NCBI GenBank assembly: GCA_001803045.1
Contig: MHAR01000018.1
Span: 1-64,000 of the forward strand
From: Ignavibacteria bacterium RIFOXYB12_FULL_35_14
Lineage (GTDB): Bacteria; Bacteroidota; Ignavibacteria; Ignavibacteriales; Ignavibacteriaceae
DNA length: 64,000 nt
Direction of reading: 5' to 3'
Under the pieces are notes generated by a model that saw nothing but the letters and a program-made list of their open reading frames with translations, was not told the origin of the DNA and searched no databases. A program made the translations under genes and the position numbers. Shown here one piece after another: positions 25,877-34,846 of this stretch. The first letter of the stretch is position 1. Every line of letters starts with the position of its first letter.

Positions 25877-28108
25877 ATGAAAAAATTTAATGAACGGTTT
25901 TTAATCAGTTCGCTTTTTACTTTTATAATTATTACAGATACTGTTTATCCTCAGCAGAATTTCGCTACTCATACCAGAGGGAAGTTATGGGAAACTCTTT
26001 ATAACTGGGGATTCATTGGAGATCCTGGAGCATGGGATTATAATCAGACAACTGGTATCGGATTTTATCCCGGTTTTTCCGGGTTCGATTTCCCTCGAAA
26101 TGAAATTGATGCAAATGGTTATATAACCGACGCGAACTTACATAATTTTCGAAGCGGACCCTGGATAATTGCTAAAGGTGGGAAGACTCTAATTCCTCCC
26201 GATTGGTCACCTGAAAACAGAGATTATTTACTCTATCATTCCTCACTTGCAACCGGAATTGAAGGAGTCGTTGAAGGCAGCATTAGTCCTTTTATTAAAA
26301 TGCGCAACTTTGTTGAATCCGATAACTTTGATCCCCGGTTACCTGAAGAAATGAATTATGCGGAATTTCACACCTCTGCAGGAGTAACTGTTAAACAAAG
26401 ATCGATGACCTGGAGTTTTCCTGGCTATGATGATTTTATAATCTACGATTATACTTTTACAAACCAGGGCATGATTGCAATTCCGGCAGCTAATCAAGTT
26501 TTTCCATTGCAGCAGTCGTTAAACGAAGTTTGGATTGTTTTTCACAGCGGTCTTCAAGTATCTACAAAAGGAAGACTTAATTTCTTTTATGACGAGAACT
26601 TCTTAACATCTACCGCTCCAGCAGGAGGTTTCGGTTGGAAAGATGAGGGCGGATTGTACGATGATTATTATGCTGTCGAAAATGATGTTACTGATGGAAA
26701 GGGTCTTCTCTATTACAGCAGAGATTACAATGGGGGAAGAGAACCATCTCCATGGAATGGTTATAAACAAAAACCAAATTGGATAAATGACCTTAAAGTT
26801 AAACCTGAATGGTTACCTGAACTTCAAGATCCTTCGGCGTTTGGTTTTGTGTTTTTATATCGAACCCTGCATCCGGGAAGTAATGGAAACCCTTTCGATG
26901 CTGATCCTGCCTTCTTCAATATTTATTCAGATGGGGCGGATAAATTTAAAGGAAAAACTGTGGATTCTGAAACTTTTGGATTAGATGTATATAAACCATT
27001 TGAAATGTATGATTTTGCAAGACACAATAAAAGAGCTGCTAATAATGGTCATTTGTACTGCTGGTATTCAAGCTCTTTTGGACCTTATAGCTTAGCTCCC
27101 GGTGAATCTGTTAGATTAATAGTTGCAGAAGTCGCAGGTGTAATGGATTTGAATCAAGTTCAGAAGGGAGATCCGAATCATTGGTTAAAAACATTTGATG
27201 AAGACTGGCAGAATGATAGTACTAATGCAGATTTACGGAGAAATGTAGATGCAGTAAGGAATGCCGTCCTTTGGGGATTCGGAGCAAATATTGATGGAAT
27301 TGATATCGCAGCGGATGTTCCGGAATCACCACCAGCACCAAAATGTTATGCAATCAATTCTTCTTCCGGTGCAGATACAGCTATCATTGCTGTTAGCTGG
27401 GATAAGATTGCTGAACAAACTAAAATTGATAATGGCGCCGGACAGATATTCTATGATGGTGCTGCTGACTTAGATGGATATAGAATCTTTCGAGGTACCG
27501 ATAAAAGAGGAATCTGGCAGTTGATTAAGGAAATTCCTTTTTCCGAGTTTGATCTGTACTGGAATGAAGAAGAAAACTTATATGAATACTTTGATAACAC
27601 CGTTCAATTCGGATTTCAATACAATTATTATGTACAGGCATTCAATTCCACACCGCGATCATGGACGTCAATTAATGGAACTGTAGTAAATAATTTAGGA
27701 GAGCTTGTCAGTTCAGATATCAATAGATCGACTAGGGTAAGTGCAAAACCGGGTCCCGTTTCTGTCGCCGGGGGCTGGGATGTTTTCGTTGCACCAAATC
27801 CTTATGTGGAAGGTGATCCTCAGAGAAGTTTCGGTGGAGCCAGCCAGGGTGAGCTTCAATATAAAATTGAATTTAGAAATCTGCCCGAGAAAGCAACGAT
27901 AAAAATTTTCAACATAGCAGGTGATTTAATTAAAACACTTAAACATGGTCCGGATGCCCAGGGAAATCTTTATGGAACAATTGAATGGTATCAGAGATCT
28001 GAATCGGGATTGCTCGTTGCACCCGGAATGTACATTTATGTTATCGAATCTGAAGCGGAAGAATCAATCGGTTCGAGGACTACCGGCAAACTTATGATTA
28101 TAAGATAA
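25877..28108 (+). CDS. Large exported protein with C-terminal sorting-like domain
   Basis: ATG 25877 follows AAGGAGAAT; an upstream start inside the receptor gene is less likely. The 743-residue protein has a signal peptide (ends TVYPQQ). It opens with THTRGKLWETLYNWGFIGDP, a motif I associate with large secreted proteins of this lineage. A fibronectin-like segment spans about 480-610. The C-terminus (VFVAPNPYVEGDPQ, then KIEFRNLPEKATIKIFNIAGD and KLMIIR) resembles a type IX sorting domain. It lies between the TonB receptor and a PorV-like barrel, so it may be the surface binding partner that SusD provides elsewhere. No enzymatic motif is seen. Confidence 0.72.
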   Translation: MKKFNERFLISSLFTFIIITDTVYPQQNFATHTRGKLWETLYNWGFIGDPGAWDYNQTTGIGFYPGFSGFDFPRNEIDANGYITDANLHNFRSGPWIIAKGGKTLIPPDWSPENRDYLLYHSSLATGIEGVVEGSISPFIKMRNFVESDNFDPRLPEEMNYAEFHTSAGVTVKQRSMTWSFPGYDDFIIYDYTFTNQGMIAIPAANQVFPLQQSLNEVWIVFHSGLQVSTKGRLNFFYDENFLTSTAPAGGFGWKDEGGLYDDYYAVENDVTDGKGLLYYSRDYNGGREPSPWNGYKQKPNWINDLKVKPEWLPELQDPSAFGFVFLYRTLHPGSNGNPFDADPAFFNIYSDGADKFKGKTVDSETFGLDVYKPFEMYDFARHNKRAANNGHLYCWYSSSFGPYSLAPGESVRLIVAEVAGVMDLNQVQKGDPNHWLKTFDEDWQNDSTNADLRRNVDAVRNAVLWGFGANIDGIDIAADVPESPPAPKCYAINSSSGADTAIIAVSWDKIAEQTKIDNGAGQIFYDGAADLDGYRIFRGTDKRGIWQLIKEIPFSEFDLYWNEEENLYEYFDNTVQFGFQYNYYVQAFNSTPRSWTSINGTVVNNLGELVSSDINRSTRVSAKPGPVSVAGGWDVFVAPNPYVEGDPQRSFGGASQGELQYKIEFRNLPEKATIKIFNIAGDLIKTLKHGPDAQGNLYGTIEWYQRSESGLLVAPGMYIYVIESEAEESIGSRTTGKLMIIR

Positions 28109-28149
28109 AAAATAGTTTAACTATTTGGTTAACATCTGGAGATAAGAAA

Positions 28150-29136
28150 TTGAAAAAGCAAATAATCTTTCTGTTTACGCTGTCGTCATTAATGGGCAGT
28201 ATATCATTTGGTCAATTCAATAAAGCTGGCCGAACATCATTTCAGTTTTTAAAGATAGGTATAGGTGCTAGACAATCAGCTCTAAGTGAGGCAAGCATCG
28301 CAGGTGTGGCTGATATCAATTCCGTCTTTTGGAATCCGGCGTCGATTACAGGCATTAACGGTATCGAAGCCGGATTTAGTTACACGAGATGGATAGGCGA
28401 TTTGAATGTTATGGCAGGTGCTGTTGGTATCAACCTTGGAAGCGTTGGAACATTTGCTTTGAATTATGCTTCATTAAATTATGGAGACATCGAGGAAGCA
28501 CTTGTCACAAGTCCAACAGGTAGAAACGATACGCGTACGGGCAGTACTTTTACGGGTAATGATTTACTTGTAGGGCTTGCATACTCACGCTCATTTACCG
28601 ATAAATTATCGATTGGGATAAACATAAAATATATCCAGGAAAAGCTTTTCATTTATACATCATCCCTTTGGGCTTTTGATGTTGGCAGTTTGTATGATAT
28701 AGGTTGGCGTGGAATTAAACTTGCCATGAGCGCACAAAATTTTTCCAGCCAGGCAAGATGGCTTAATACTAAAGCCGAAGAGCAGCAGAGTTATGAGATT
28801 CCGCTAATCTATCGTATTGGCAGTTCAATTGATCTTTTGGGCGGGGAACATTTATTCTTCGGCGGAGACCCCGGTCAACACAGGCTAACATTAAATGTTG
28901 ATGCAATTCATACCAATGACTATGCTGAAAGACTTCATGTTGGAGTTGAATATTGGGCATTCAACCTTCTTGCTTTACGTGGAGGATATAGAATGAATTA
29001 TGATGAAGGTAATTTCAGTGCTGGTATTGGACTTAACTACGAAACTGAATTTGTTCATTTGAAAATTGATTATGCATATGTGGGCTATGACTTTCTACAG
29101 TCACCACATCGGTTTTCGATTTTGATGTCGTTTTAG
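28150..29136 (+). CDS. PorV/PorQ-family outer-membrane protein
   Basis: This 328-residue barrel protein (TTG start after GGAGATAAG) has a signal peptide ending SFGQ. It then shows the family opening GRTSFQFLKIGIGARQSALSEAS, followed by DINSVFWNPASITGI. PorV shuttles type IX secretion substrates to the attachment machinery. This copy, far from other secretion genes but next to type IX cargo, may serve that cargo or simply be one of several paralogues. It ends in Phe, as barrel proteins do. Confidence 0.85.
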   Translation: MKKQIIFLFTLSSLMGSISFGQFNKAGRTSFQFLKIGIGARQSALSEASIAGVADINSVFWNPASITGINGIEAGFSYTRWIGDLNVMAGAVGINLGSVGTFALNYASLNYGDIEEALVTSPTGRNDTRTGSTFTGNDLLVGLAYSRSFTDKLSIGINIKYIQEKLFIYTSSLWAFDVGSLYDIGWRGIKLAMSAQNFSSQARWLNTKAEEQQSYEIPLIYRIGSSIDLLGGEHLFFGGDPGQHRLTLNVDAIHTNDYAERLHVGVEYWAFNLLALRGGYRMNYDEGNFSAGIGLNYETEFVHLKIDYAYVGYDFLQSPHRFSILMSF

Positions 29137-29166
29137 AAAAATATATAAGCAAAGGATTCTTCAAGT

Positions 29167-32100
29167 ATGGCATTTTCTTCCAAGTTTATTCACGGTGAAG
29201 TTCTTACAAAAGAAAATTTTAAAAATCCTCCTCACGAGTTAGGTATACTGCCCTTTTGGTTTTGGAATGGTGAGATGGATGAAAAGGAAATGGAATGGCA
29301 GTTAAAAGAATATAAATCCAAAAACATTTTAGGAACATTTATTCATGGCAGGTTTGGTGAAAAGATCGGCTACCTTTCCGATACCTGGATGGAAAGAGTA
29401 AAATATGCTGTAGAGAAAGCAAAGGAGATTGGAATCGATCTTTGGGTTTATGATGAAATGAATTGGCCAAGCGGTACTGCTGAAAGACACGTTCCAAAAG
29501 TTTTTCCGCATCTCAGGCAAAAATATCTTGAGTTAGTACCTTTGATGGTCGATGGACCGCTTTTCACTTTTCTTGAAGCAACTGATGATAGATATGTCAA
29601 TACAGGGAATTCTAAACCTATTGCCGCTTTTGCATGCAGTGACGAAGAATATCAAAAAGGAATTACCAATCTTATTGATCTTACTCCCAACCTATCCTTT
29701 AATGCAGTAATTCCATGGGAGGCACCTGCCGGTAAATGGAGATTACTTTATTTCCTTGAGAAAGAAATAGATTACTATATAGATGCATTAAACCCAGAAT
29801 CAACTGCAAAATTTATTGAAGTAACTCACGAGAAATATAAAAAAGCAGTGGGAAAAGATTTCGGCACAATCGTTCCGGGTTTTTACACCGATGAACCCGC
29901 CATGCATTATTATCACATGGGACTTGATAATCTTGTTATCCCCTGGACGACTAAAATGTTTAAAATATTTAGGCAACGAAGAGGTTACGATCTTAAACCA
30001 TATCTCCCCGCACTGTACACATCGATGGGTGATATTACTTCAAAAATACGATATGACTTTTGGAGAACATTGACTGAGCAGTACTCTGAGTCATATTACA
30101 AGCAGATTCGAGACTGGTGCGATGAAAACGGAGTTTTGTTTACAGGTCATCTTCTTGGAGAAGAATGGCTACGCGTTCATGCACGGTGCGAAGGAAATAT
30201 ATTTAAGCATCTCAAACATTTTCATATCACAGGTGTCGATCATCTATATCCCAAAATCGGTACGGAAAGCGAGCCTGATCAGCACGTTGCATTAAAATTA
30301 GCAAGTTCGGCAGCTCACCATTATGGCATCACAAGGTTATTATGTGAATCTATGGGTGGAACATATTGGGATTGCTCACTCGAAAGAATGAAATGGATTG
30401 CTAACTGGGAATATGTGCTTGGTGTAACAATTTTTAACAATCATGGTTATCATTATTCTATTGAAGGTGAAAGAAAACGTGATTGGCCACCATCCCAGTT
30501 TTATCATCACACATGGTGGAAGTATTACGATAGATTCACAATATATATGTCACGGCTGGGGCATATACTTTCTGGCGGAAAACATATAGCAAAAATTTTG
30601 GTGTTATATCCTATCAATAGCATTTGGACGAACTATGTGCCGCAATCAAGAAACGATATAGGAAACGTTATTGAATTCGATTTTAACTATCTCACCGATG
30701 TTTTATTGCGTCTGCATTTTGATTTTGATTATACTGATGAGGACATACTCTCTGAAGCAAAAGTTCGCGATGGCAAAATCATAATTCGTGATGAGGAATT
30801 TGAACTGTTGATTCTTCCACCTTTGACTCACATCAAGTCATCAGCGTTTGATAAGATAAAAGAGTTTGTTAACAATGGCGGTAAAGTTATTGCTGACACT
30901 TTGATTCCCACTGAGTTTCTTGAGTATGAAAAAAGTGATGCACAAAAGAAACTTTCTGAACTTTTTGGAGTCGATCCACAAAAAATTCTTCATAACTTTG
31001 GAAACGGTGCAGTATTCGGAGTAACACACAAAAATTCAAATGGCGATGTTTATGTTATCGAGGGAAGAGGTTTAAACATTGAAAGGGAAAAAGAAAAGCT
31101 TAATGAGATAATACTTAAGTGCATCAATCCTGATGTAAGTATAAGTGACGAGAATATCTTCTATCTGCATCGTAAGAAAGACGGATTTGATATTTATTTT
31201 TTTGCAAACGTATTACAGGAACATAAAGGTAAAGTCGAAATTTCTTTTGAGAAAGTTGGCAAACCGGAAATTTGGAATCCGAATACAGGGGAAATTGAAC
31301 CGCTCTTTGTTTATCATATCAAGGAAGATAGATTATACATAACTCTTGAGTTTCCTCCGAGTGAATCTCATATTGTCGTCATAAAGAATGAAATGCCCAA
31401 ATCTTTTATTTCTCATACAAATCTTTCTATAGAAAAAATAGATGAGAAGATTGTTCATGCTTATGGAAATCCTGTCGATCATCATGTCTTTATCGATCTT
31501 GTTGAAGCTGATAAGCTGCGTAATATCAAATCACCGGCTAAGAAAAATCTTCCTGAAATAAAGCTTGATGGTAATTTTGATTTTCACATCGAAGATGACA
31601 ATGTATTATGTATTTCTAAGTGGAAGATGAAAATGATTGAAACTTCTGATAGAGAGATCGTTTACTCAAAAGCTGATTATAATGATAACGCCTGGCTAAA
31701 CGTAACACTTGGTTCGTGGGAATTACAGCTTCCACAAGAAAGGGATGAGGAAGTTTACCCGGTTGCTTTGTGGTACCGAACAACATTTAAAGTTGAACAT
31801 ATTCCTTCTGACATGCGAGTGCTAATTGATGGATTCAGTGCAAAGAATTATCAATTATTTATTAATGGTATAGAAGTAACTGATAAAGGTAGAAGAAGCA
31901 AACTCGATGCTGAAATAAAAGAGGTGGATATAAATAAATTTTTAACAAGAGGTACTAATCTGGTTGCAGTAAGATTACTTGTTTCCAGAAGAACAGATGG
32001 AATTCTTGATTTGCTGAAAATTGTCGGGGATTTTTCTCTAAAGCAAAAAGATGAACAGTATGTTATTGCAGCTAAAAAATCTGATATTAAAATTGGTGAC

Positions 32101-32433
32101 TGGACAAAACAAGGCTACCCTTTCTTCTCAGGAACTGGAGTATATGAAACGGAAATCGATTTAACCAAAGAATGTCTTGAGGGAAAACTTTTTCTAAATT
32201 TAATTTGCGGCGAGGATGTTGCAGAAGTTTTGGTGAATAATTCTGAACCAATTGTTATCCCTTGGAATCCATATAAAACTGAAATAACAAAGTTGGTTAA
32301 ACCGGGTAAAAATAAAATCATGATCAAAATAACTAATACCTTAATTAATATTCTAGAAGGTGTTCAAAAGGAATCCGGATTGCTGAAAGTGCCGGTTATC
32401 GAACATCTGAATGTTTACACTTTTCCTCTTTAA
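29167..32433 (+). CDS. GH106-like glycoside hydrolase, no signal peptide
   Basis: This 1088-residue enzyme resembles the GH106 alpha-L-rhamnosidase superfamily: LPFWFWNGEMDEKEMEWQL at 36-54, LWVYDEMNWPSGTAE near 95-110, and GFYTDEPAMHYY near 240. A beta-galactosidase-like trimer domain spans about 480-620, and galactose-binding-like jelly rolls occur near 860-950 and 970-1080. No signal peptide is present, so it acts on imported oligosaccharides in the cytoplasm. Rhamnose removal from pectin or xylan side chains is the family precedent, but this branch is divergent and another substrate is possible. The ribokinase gene follows 18 bp later. Confidence 0.75.
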   Translation: MAFSSKFIHGEVLTKENFKNPPHELGILPFWFWNGEMDEKEMEWQLKEYKSKNILGTFIHGRFGEKIGYLSDTWMERVKYAVEKAKEIGIDLWVYDEMNWPSGTAERHVPKVFPHLRQKYLELVPLMVDGPLFTFLEATDDRYVNTGNSKPIAAFACSDEEYQKGITNLIDLTPNLSFNAVIPWEAPAGKWRLLYFLEKEIDYYIDALNPESTAKFIEVTHEKYKKAVGKDFGTIVPGFYTDEPAMHYYHMGLDNLVIPWTTKMFKIFRQRRGYDLKPYLPALYTSMGDITSKIRYDFWRTLTEQYSESYYKQIRDWCDENGVLFTGHLLGEEWLRVHARCEGNIFKHLKHFHITGVDHLYPKIGTESEPDQHVALKLASSAAHHYGITRLLCESMGGTYWDCSLERMKWIANWEYVLGVTIFNNHGYHYSIEGERKRDWPPSQFYHHTWWKYYDRFTIYMSRLGHILSGGKHIAKILVLYPINSIWTNYVPQSRNDIGNVIEFDFNYLTDVLLRLHFDFDYTDEDILSEAKVRDGKIIIRDEEFELLILPPLTHIKSSAFDKIKEFVNNGGKVIADTLIPTEFLEYEKSDAQKKLSELFGVDPQKILHNFGNGAVFGVTHKNSNGDVYVIEGRGLNIEREKEKLNEIILKCINPDVSISDENIFYLHRKKDGFDIYFFANVLQEHKGKVEISFEKVGKPEIWNPNTGEIEPLFVYHIKEDRLYITLEFPPSESHIVVIKNEMPKSFISHTNLSIEKIDEKIVHAYGNPVDHHVFIDLVEADKLRNIKSPAKKNLPEIKLDGNFDFHIEDDNVLCISKWKMKMIETSDREIVYSKADYNDNAWLNVTLGSWELQLPQERDEEVYPVALWYRTTFKVEHIPSDMRVLIDGFSAKNYQLFINGIEVTDKGRRSKLDAEIKEVDINKFLTRGTNLVAVRLLVSRRTDGILDLLKIVGDFSLKQKDEQYVIAAKKSDIKIGDWTKQGYPFFSGTGVYETEIDLTKECLEGKLFLNLICGEDVAEVLVNNSEPIVIPWNPYKTEITKLVKPGKNKIMIKITNTLINILEGVQKESGLLKVPVIEHLNVYTFPL

Positions 32434-32451
32434 CTAATTCAGGCTACAAAA

Positions 32452-33372
32452 ATGAACAAGCAGGGCGTTTTAGTTGTAGGAAGTTCCAATATTGATCTTG
32501 TTGTGACTGCCCCGAGATTTCCAAATCCCGGTGAAACAATTTTTGGAAAAAAATTTGAGATGTTTCCCGGTGGTAAAGGTGCAAACCAGGCGGTATGTGC
32601 TGCCCGTTTGGGATGCAAGACAATTTTTATCGGTAAAATGGGCAACGATGAATTTCGCGAAAAACTATTGCAGATATTGATCAACGATGGGATTGATATT
32701 CGAAATATTTTCGTCGATGAGAACGAACATACCGGAACGGCATTCATTACAGTTGATGATAACGGTCAGAATCAGATCATCGTGATTTCAGGAAGCAACA
32801 TGAGACTTACGCCGGAAGATATCGATTCAAAGTCACACCTTCTTTCAGATGTTGCAGTTGTATTAACTCAGCTTGAAACTCCTATTAGCACAGTCATCAG
32901 GTCAGCAGAATTAGCCAAAGAAAACGGTGCAGTCTTCATTTTGAATCCAGCTCCGGTTACAAAACTACCAGAATCTTTATTCCAATTAGTTGATTATTTA
33001 ATTCCAAATGAAAATGAACTTGAATTAATTTCCGGGCTTAAAATTACCGATGAGCGTTCAATTACATATGCATCAGAGCGAATGCTGAATAAAGGCATAA
33101 AAAATATCATTGTAACTTTAGGCGATATGGGAGCGATGTTATTTAACCAAGAGAAGGTTAAGCGGTTCCCCACTAAACAAGTGAAAGTAGTTGATACAAC
33201 GGCTGCTGGTGATGCATTCAATGGTGCATTAGCATACCGGCTTTCGGAAGGTGATTCTGTAGAAGAGGCAATCGAATTTGCAAATAATATTGCTTCAATA
33301 GTTGTAACCAGAATGGGTGCGCAGAGCTCTATGCCGTATTTAGATGAAGTTAAAAATTTACTACCACATTAA
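32452..33372 (+). CDS. rbsK: Ribokinase
   Basis: This PfkB-family kinase phosphorylates D-ribose at O5. The 306-residue protein has the N-terminal GSSNIDLVV, substrate loop FPGGKGANQAVCAARLG (about 40-56) and the C-terminal PfkB signature DTTAAGDAFNGALA (about 246-259) with catalytic Asp. NPAPV (about 165) is typical of ribokinases. Ribose pyranase follows after 23 bp, which supports ribose as the substrate. Confidence 0.92.
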   Translation: MNKQGVLVVGSSNIDLVVTAPRFPNPGETIFGKKFEMFPGGKGANQAVCAARLGCKTIFIGKMGNDEFREKLLQILINDGIDIRNIFVDENEHTGTAFITVDDNGQNQIIVISGSNMRLTPEDIDSKSHLLSDVAVVLTQLETPISTVIRSAELAKENGAVFILNPAPVTKLPESLFQLVDYLIPNENELELISGLKITDERSITYASERMLNKGIKNIIVTLGDMGAMLFNQEKVKRFPTKQVKVVDTTAAGDAFNGALAYRLSEGDSVEEAIEFANNIASIVVTRMGAQSSMPYLDEVKNLLPH

Positions 33373-33395
33373 ATTATTCGGTTAGGAGAATTACA

Positions 33396-33797
33396 ATGAA
33401 ACGCAGCGGCGTGCTGAATTCTAATTTATCATTTATCATAGCTTCTATGGGTCATAAAGATAAGCTTGTTATATGTGACAGTGGACTTCCAATTCCAAAA
33501 CATTCGGATGTCGTTGATCTCGCTTTAACTAAAAATATACCCCGATTTCTTGATACTTTGAAAGTTGTGCTTGAGGAGCTAAGAGTTGAAGAGGCAATAG
33601 TTACAACCGAGCTTGTAAAAAGTAATAAAAAATATTTCGATGAAGTGTACACACTCCTCGATGGTGCTAATATTAAGAAGGTAACACATAAAAAATTTAA
33701 AGAGCTTACCCAAAATGGAGGTAATATAACATTTGTTAGAACCGGCGAGGCAACCCCATATGCGAACATAATTCTCATTTCGGGTGTAACATTTTAA
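33396..33797 (+). CDS. rbsD: D-ribose pyranase
   Basis: This 133-residue enzyme converts the beta-pyranose to the furanose form of D-ribose so that ribokinase can use it. His20 (MGHKDK) and Asp28 (ICDSGLPIP) match the catalytic pair of E. coli RbsD, and the C-terminal TGEATPYANIILISGV matches the sugar-binding end. Length and start (ATG after TTAGGAGAA) are normal. No ribose ABC genes accompany the pair. Confidence 0.95.
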   Translation: MKRSGVLNSNLSFIIASMGHKDKLVICDSGLPIPKHSDVVDLALTKNIPRFLDTLKVVLEELRVEEAIVTTELVKSNKKYFDEVYTLLDGANIKKVTHKKFKELTQNGGNITFVRTGEATPYANIILISGVTF

Positions 33798-33808
33798 TGG
33801 GAGCGTTT

Positions 33809-34807
33809 ATGAAGTATAGAAAGTTTAGAAAATTAAATTGGAATGTTTCGGAAATTGGATTTGGTGCCTGGGCAATTGGCGGAGATATGTGGGGTCCGCA
33901 AAGCGATGACGAATCCATAAAAGCACTACATAGAGCAATTGATCTTGGGGTAAACTTTATTGATACAGCACAAGGATACGGAGGCGGCCATAGTGAAGAA
34001 ATTATTGGTAAAGTGCTAAAAGAGAGAAGTGAAGAAATTTACATTGCCACAAAGGTTCCGCCAAAAGGATATGCACCATGGCCTCCACCAGATAATTATG
34101 ATTCCCGCATTTCTTTCCCAGGTGATTATATAATTGAGGAGTGTGAAAAATCGCTTAAAAGGTTCCAGCGTGACTACATCGATATTTACCAATTCCACAC
34201 ATGGGCATCTGCATTTAACGTACGTGATGAATGGTTTGAAGCAATGAGCAGATTAAAAGAACAAGGTAAGATAAGAGCAATCGGAGTTTCAGTACCTGAT
34301 ACGACACCGGATGCAGTATTAGCATCTTTAGTTAACGGCAGAGTTGATGCAGTGCAGGTCATCTACAATATTTTTGAACAATATCCTCAGTTTAATCTTC
34401 TTCCTATTGCTGAACAGACAGGTACAGGAATAATTGTACGAGTTCCCTTTGATGAAGGATCGCTGACCGGAAAATTTACTTTGCAAACAACCTTCCATGA
34501 AAGGGATGTACGAAAAAATTATTTCCGTGGAAATAATCTTCCTGCAGTAATTAAAAAAGTTAAGGAAATTGAGAAGTTCAAAAACAGTAAAAGTCACATT
34601 GACTGGTCGATGCCGGAATATGCATTACGATTTTGCTTGAGTCATTCTGCTGTAAGCACCGTTATCCCTGGAATTAGAACTGTAAAGCAAGCTGAAATGA
34701 ATACTCAAGTCAGTGATGGAATTCTTCTCGGCTCGGATGAGATTGACGAACTGAAGAGATTCTACTGGCGAAAAGATTTTTGGCATGAAGAAGTTGCTCC
34801 CGAATAA
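33809..34807 (+). CDS. Aldo/keto reductase
   Basis: This NADPH-dependent oxidoreductase is about 332 residues long. I choose ATG 33809 (with TGGGAG 5 bp upstream) over ATG 33797, which overlaps the ribose pyranase stop. It has the (beta/alpha)8 motifs NFIDTAQGYGGGHSEE (catalytic Asp and Tyr), ATKVPPKG (Lys) and YQFHTW (His), and a C-terminal STVIPGIRTVKQAE cofactor site. Its position in a sugar locus suggests a sugar or sugar-derived carbonyl substrate. A second, different aldo/keto reductase lies at 60.3 kb. Confidence 0.88.
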   Translation: MKYRKFRKLNWNVSEIGFGAWAIGGDMWGPQSDDESIKALHRAIDLGVNFIDTAQGYGGGHSEEIIGKVLKERSEEIYIATKVPPKGYAPWPPPDNYDSRISFPGDYIIEECEKSLKRFQRDYIDIYQFHTWASAFNVRDEWFEAMSRLKEQGKIRAIGVSVPDTTPDAVLASLVNGRVDAVQVIYNIFEQYPQFNLLPIAEQTGTGIIVRVPFDEGSLTGKFTLQTTFHERDVRKNYFRGNNLPAVIKKVKEIEKFKNSKSHIDWSMPEYALRFCLSHSAVSTVIPGIRTVKQAEMNTQVSDGILLGSDEIDELKRFYWRKDFWHEEVAPE

Positions 34808-34824
34808 AACAATCCCAAATAATT

Positions 34825-34838
34825 CTTAAACGTTTAAG
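34825..34838. promoter_or_regulatory. CG-centred palindrome overlapping a ribosome binding site
   Basis: CTTAAACGTTTAAG is a perfect 14-bp palindrome with the CG centre of LacI-family sites. It ends in the AAGG of the ribosome site for the GH39-like gene at 34847. Its half sites differ from ACAAACG, so another regulator or a weak site is possible. Confidence 0.45.
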
Positions 34839-34846
34839 GAGTTTAT

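Noticed and set aside
28108-28150. AATAG/CTATT hairpin after the large secreted protein as a terminator
   Set aside because: The stem is short, AT-only and lacks a T tract, and the next gene starts only 41 bp later.
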